Positions 4,937 to 6,932 of a stretch of 6,932 nucleotides of DNA are shown here, one piece after another. Each line of letters starts with the position of its first letter. Positions within the stretch are counted from its first letter, which is position 1. Below the pieces are notes generated by a model, which saw only the letters and a program-made list of their open reading frames with translations, made no database searches and was not told where the DNA came from. A program made the translations under genes and the position numbers. This DNA is from an uncultured Coriobacteriaceae bacterium (GTDB lineage Bacteria > Actinomycetota > Coriobacteriia > Coriobacteriales > QAMH01), in the NCBI GenBank assembly GCA_902783175.1, contig CACZQA010000151.1, positions 1-6,932 on the forward strand, given 5' to 3'.

Positions 4937-6932
4937 TCACGCGCGCGGCCGCCTGCGCAGCTTGCCGCGCCGCAACGTGGTGATCGCGAACAGGACAGAG
5001 CCGACCCCGCCCAAGACGACGCCCCACGTGAACAGCGTCATCGACCACGAGCGTTCGTAGGAAGCGCCCTCGGCGGAGACGGTGACCGCGTCGGCGTGGA
5101 CGCCGATCTCGTCGTTGTGGTCGGGGCAGGCAATCTGATAGCTGCCCTCGACGAGGACCGTGTCGCCCGTCATGCGGTACGCGCCGTAGTGCTCGATCAC
5201 CGTCGCCTGCTCGTTCGTCATGTAAACGCCGATCATCGACTTGTCCGCCGCCATGACGTTGACCCACTTGTGCCCGTCGTCGGCCACAATCGGCTCGCCG
5301 ATCGCCTCGCCCGAAAACTTGACGCTGCGCCCGTTGAGGCGCTCGGTCGCAGAGAGCAGGTCGGAGATCGCGACGGAGCGGTACGTGTCGGAGCCCGAGG
5401 GCTCGGGGGCATCAGATGCCGGCGCCCCGATGCTCGCATCGCCTTGCGAGGGAATCTGCACGCCCCCGTCGACCGCGTACGAAGCCGGCGCTCCGACGAG
5501 CGCGGCAGACAGGACGATTGCGGCAGCTGCGCCAACGCAGCGCGTCGCCCTTTCCGCGTTGCCGGCCTTGCTGCGACGGCGCTTCTGGTTCCTCCAGCGA
5601 CGCCACGCCTTGCCCCCTCGGCTGCGCAGCTTCTTTTTGCCCAGCCCGTCGTTGCCGAGTCCCCGGAGGATGTTGGATGGCTCGAGCGAGATGATGAGGC
5701 CGACGAACGCGGCGATGAGGGCGATGAACTCGAGGCGGCCTGCCCACATGAGCAGGATGCCGACGAGCGTGAGGTCGATCGGGGAGGTCGACGACAGCAT
5801 CCCCGCCGTGAGGCCCGTGTTCGAGACGAGCGAGGCCGCCTCGTAAACCGACTTGATGGCATCGCCGCCGTGCGCGATGAAGAGCATGGAGCCGAGCGCC
5901 GCCGTCGCGATGTAGAGGATGGAGATCGTCATCGCGAACGTCGCGTCGCGCGCGGTCAGGTGCTTCAGCCCGAAGTGCTGGTAATTGACGCGCACATGCG
6001 CGTTGCGTGGCATGAGGCGGACGCGGATCGAGTAGACGATCCAGCGCAGCACCTGCATGATGCGCAAAACCTTGATGCCGCCGCCGGTGGAGTGGGAGCA
6101 CGCGCCGACGAGCATGGCGACCTCGAGGATGATGATGACGCTTTCGCTGATGGTGATCCCGAACTGCTGGGGATAGATCGTGCACATACCGCTCGTCGTC
6201 GCCGCGGAGATGGTCATGAACGTTCCGTTGACGAACAGCCCGGTCGCGCTCGAGAATACCTGGTCGCGCGAGAGGGCAAACGAGACGAAGACGACGAGGA
6301 GGAGCAGCCAGATCGCGAACGTGCGCGTCTCGGAGTTGCGAAACATCGGGCGGAGCTTGCCGCGCAGGGCGTAGCCGAAGATGGCGAAGTTGAGCGCCCC
6401 GGCGAGCATGAAGATGAGCAAGAACGCATCCAGGGCTGCGGAGTGATAGTAGACAAGACTCGAGCTGTGAGGAGTGAAACCGCTGGTCGAGAGCGCGTTG
6501 GTGATGAGCCAGAAGCCCGTCATGACCGAATCGGGAAGGCTCATGCCCAAGGTGAGGCAGATGATGCAAACGCCGACGGTGCCGATGACGAGGAAAAATG
6601 CCCCGACGAGGACGATGAACTTGACGGTGTCTTTCAGGCGGTAGGTTCGCTCATCGTGGACGCCGGTCTTGTTGGCGACTGTGATGTTGCCGCCCTCGCC
6701 GAAAAACCCGAGGTGCATCGCGACGAGGATGACCGCCTGGCCACCGACGAGCGTGAGCACGGCACGCCAGGTGGTCTGCGCGTAGCCGACGTGGTCGACG
6801 TCGGTTGCGAGCGAGGCTCCGGTCGTGGTGAGCGCGGAGACCGCATCGAAGAGCGCGGCGACGTAGTTGTCGAAGTCACCCGAGATGTACATGGGAACGG
6901 ATGCGATCAGACCTGCAACAACCCATCCCATG
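4937..6932 (-). CDS. TrkH-family potassium transporter fused to a C-terminal extracytoplasmic OB-fold-like domain; N-terminus outside window
   Basis: The frame is open to the window edge. Alignment with the second TrkH suggests about 80 residues are missing; numbering here starts at the methionine at 6931 (664 aa visible). Residues 1-417 are TrkH, with pore loops TTTG (35-38), STSG (148-151), TTSG (245-248) and NTG (371-373), STGGGIK (281-287) and AGRLEF (397-402). GGQ (63-65) replaces the usual GGIG/GGLG. A very basic linker (432-463) follows, then a hydrophobic segment (466-486) resembling an embedded signal anchor. Next come an acidic/proline stretch, the OB-like domain (about 514-620: VKFSGEAIGE, KWVNV, IGVYMT, C602-x2-H605-x6-H612), a last membrane segment (631-652) and a basic tail. 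No ATG, GTG or TTG occurs in frame in the linker, so the fusion is translated as one protein. The domain should face outward, where it could sense something or modulate K+ uptake; that role is inferred. Confidence 0.9.
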   Translation of the reverse strand, partial: MGWVVAGLIASVPMYISGDFDNYVAALFDAVSALTTTGASLATDVDHVGYAQTTWRAVLTLVGGQAVILVAMHLGFFGEGGNITVANKTGVHDERTYRLKDTVKFIVLVGAFFLVIGTVGVCIICLTLGMSLPDSVMTGFWLITNALSTSGFTPHSSSLVYYHSAALDAFLLIFMLAGALNFAIFGYALRGKLRPMFRNSETRTFAIWLLLLVVFVSFALSRDQVFSSATGLFVNGTFMTISAATTSGMCTIYPQQFGITISESVIIILEVAMLVGACSHSTGGGIKVLRIMQVLRWIVYSIRVRLMPRNAHVRVNYQHFGLKHLTARDATFAMTISILYIATAALGSMLFIAHGGDAIKSVYEAASLVSNTGLTAGMLSSTSPIDLTLVGILLMWAGRLEFIALIAAFVGLIISLEPSNILRGLGNDGLGKKKLRSRGGKAWRRWRNQKRRRSKAGNAERATRCVGAAAAIVLSAALVGAPASYAVDGGVQIPSQGDASIGAPASDAPEPSGSDTYRSVAISDLLSATERLNGRSVKFSGEAIGEPIVADDGHKWVNVMAADKSMIGVYMTNEQATVIEHYGAYRMTGDTVLVEGSYQIACPDHNDEIGVHADAVTVSAEGASYERSWSMTLFTWGVVLGGVGSVLFAITTLRRGKLRRRPRA

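Noticed and set aside
4018..4983. Plus-strand frame of 321 codons opposite trkH
   Set aside because: Highly charged low-complexity translation (Arg/His/Asp-rich) antisense to a clear TrkH; a shadow frame.

Overview
The window is GC-rich, and every convincing gene lies on the minus strand, so the biological reading order runs from high to low coordinates. Dense coding, GTG/TTG starts alongside ATG, and the mix of paired TrkH proteins with a MobA-type molybdenum cofactor enzyme fit a high-GC actinobacterium. The class Coriobacteriia (Eggerthellaceae-like) is my best guess. That is an inference from style and gene content; no rRNA or other phylogenetic marker is present.

Layout in transcription order: (1) 6932-4937, a TrkH-family potassium transporter subunit, cut by the window edge at its N-terminus, fused to a membrane-tethered extracytoplasmic OB-fold-like domain; (2) 4900-4763, a 45-residue single-pass membrane protein with a TTG start; (3) 4752-3220, a second, complete TrkH subunit of 510 aa; (4) 3223-2459, a separate membrane-anchored protein carrying the same OB-fold-like domain; (5) 2462-1473, RsgA, the circularly permuted ribosome-assembly GTPase; (6) 1220-534, a MobA-like molybdenum cofactor nucleotidyltransferase; (7) 417-1, the N-terminal part of a putative multi-pass heavy-metal (manganese/arsenic type) exporter.

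Genes 1-5 look like one transcription unit: gaps are 36 and 10 nt, and the last two junctions are 4-nt start/stop overlaps (ATGA and TTGA). The main point of interest is that the TrkH + OB-domain pair occurs twice in tandem, once as a single polypeptide and once as two adjacent genes. This suggests an extracytoplasmic accessory or sensor domain that works with the potassium channel subunit. No TrkA/KtrA partner is visible.

Two gaps carry a dispersed repeat with the core GAGAACCGACCC. It forms an 18-bp inverted pair plus a 16-bp tandem repeat between rsgA and mobA (1339-1440). It also forms a direct pair with 63-bp spacing between trkH and the OB gene (3083-3167), where it may be translated as an N-terminal extension. 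The mobA/exporter gap contains a plausible promoter for the exporter.
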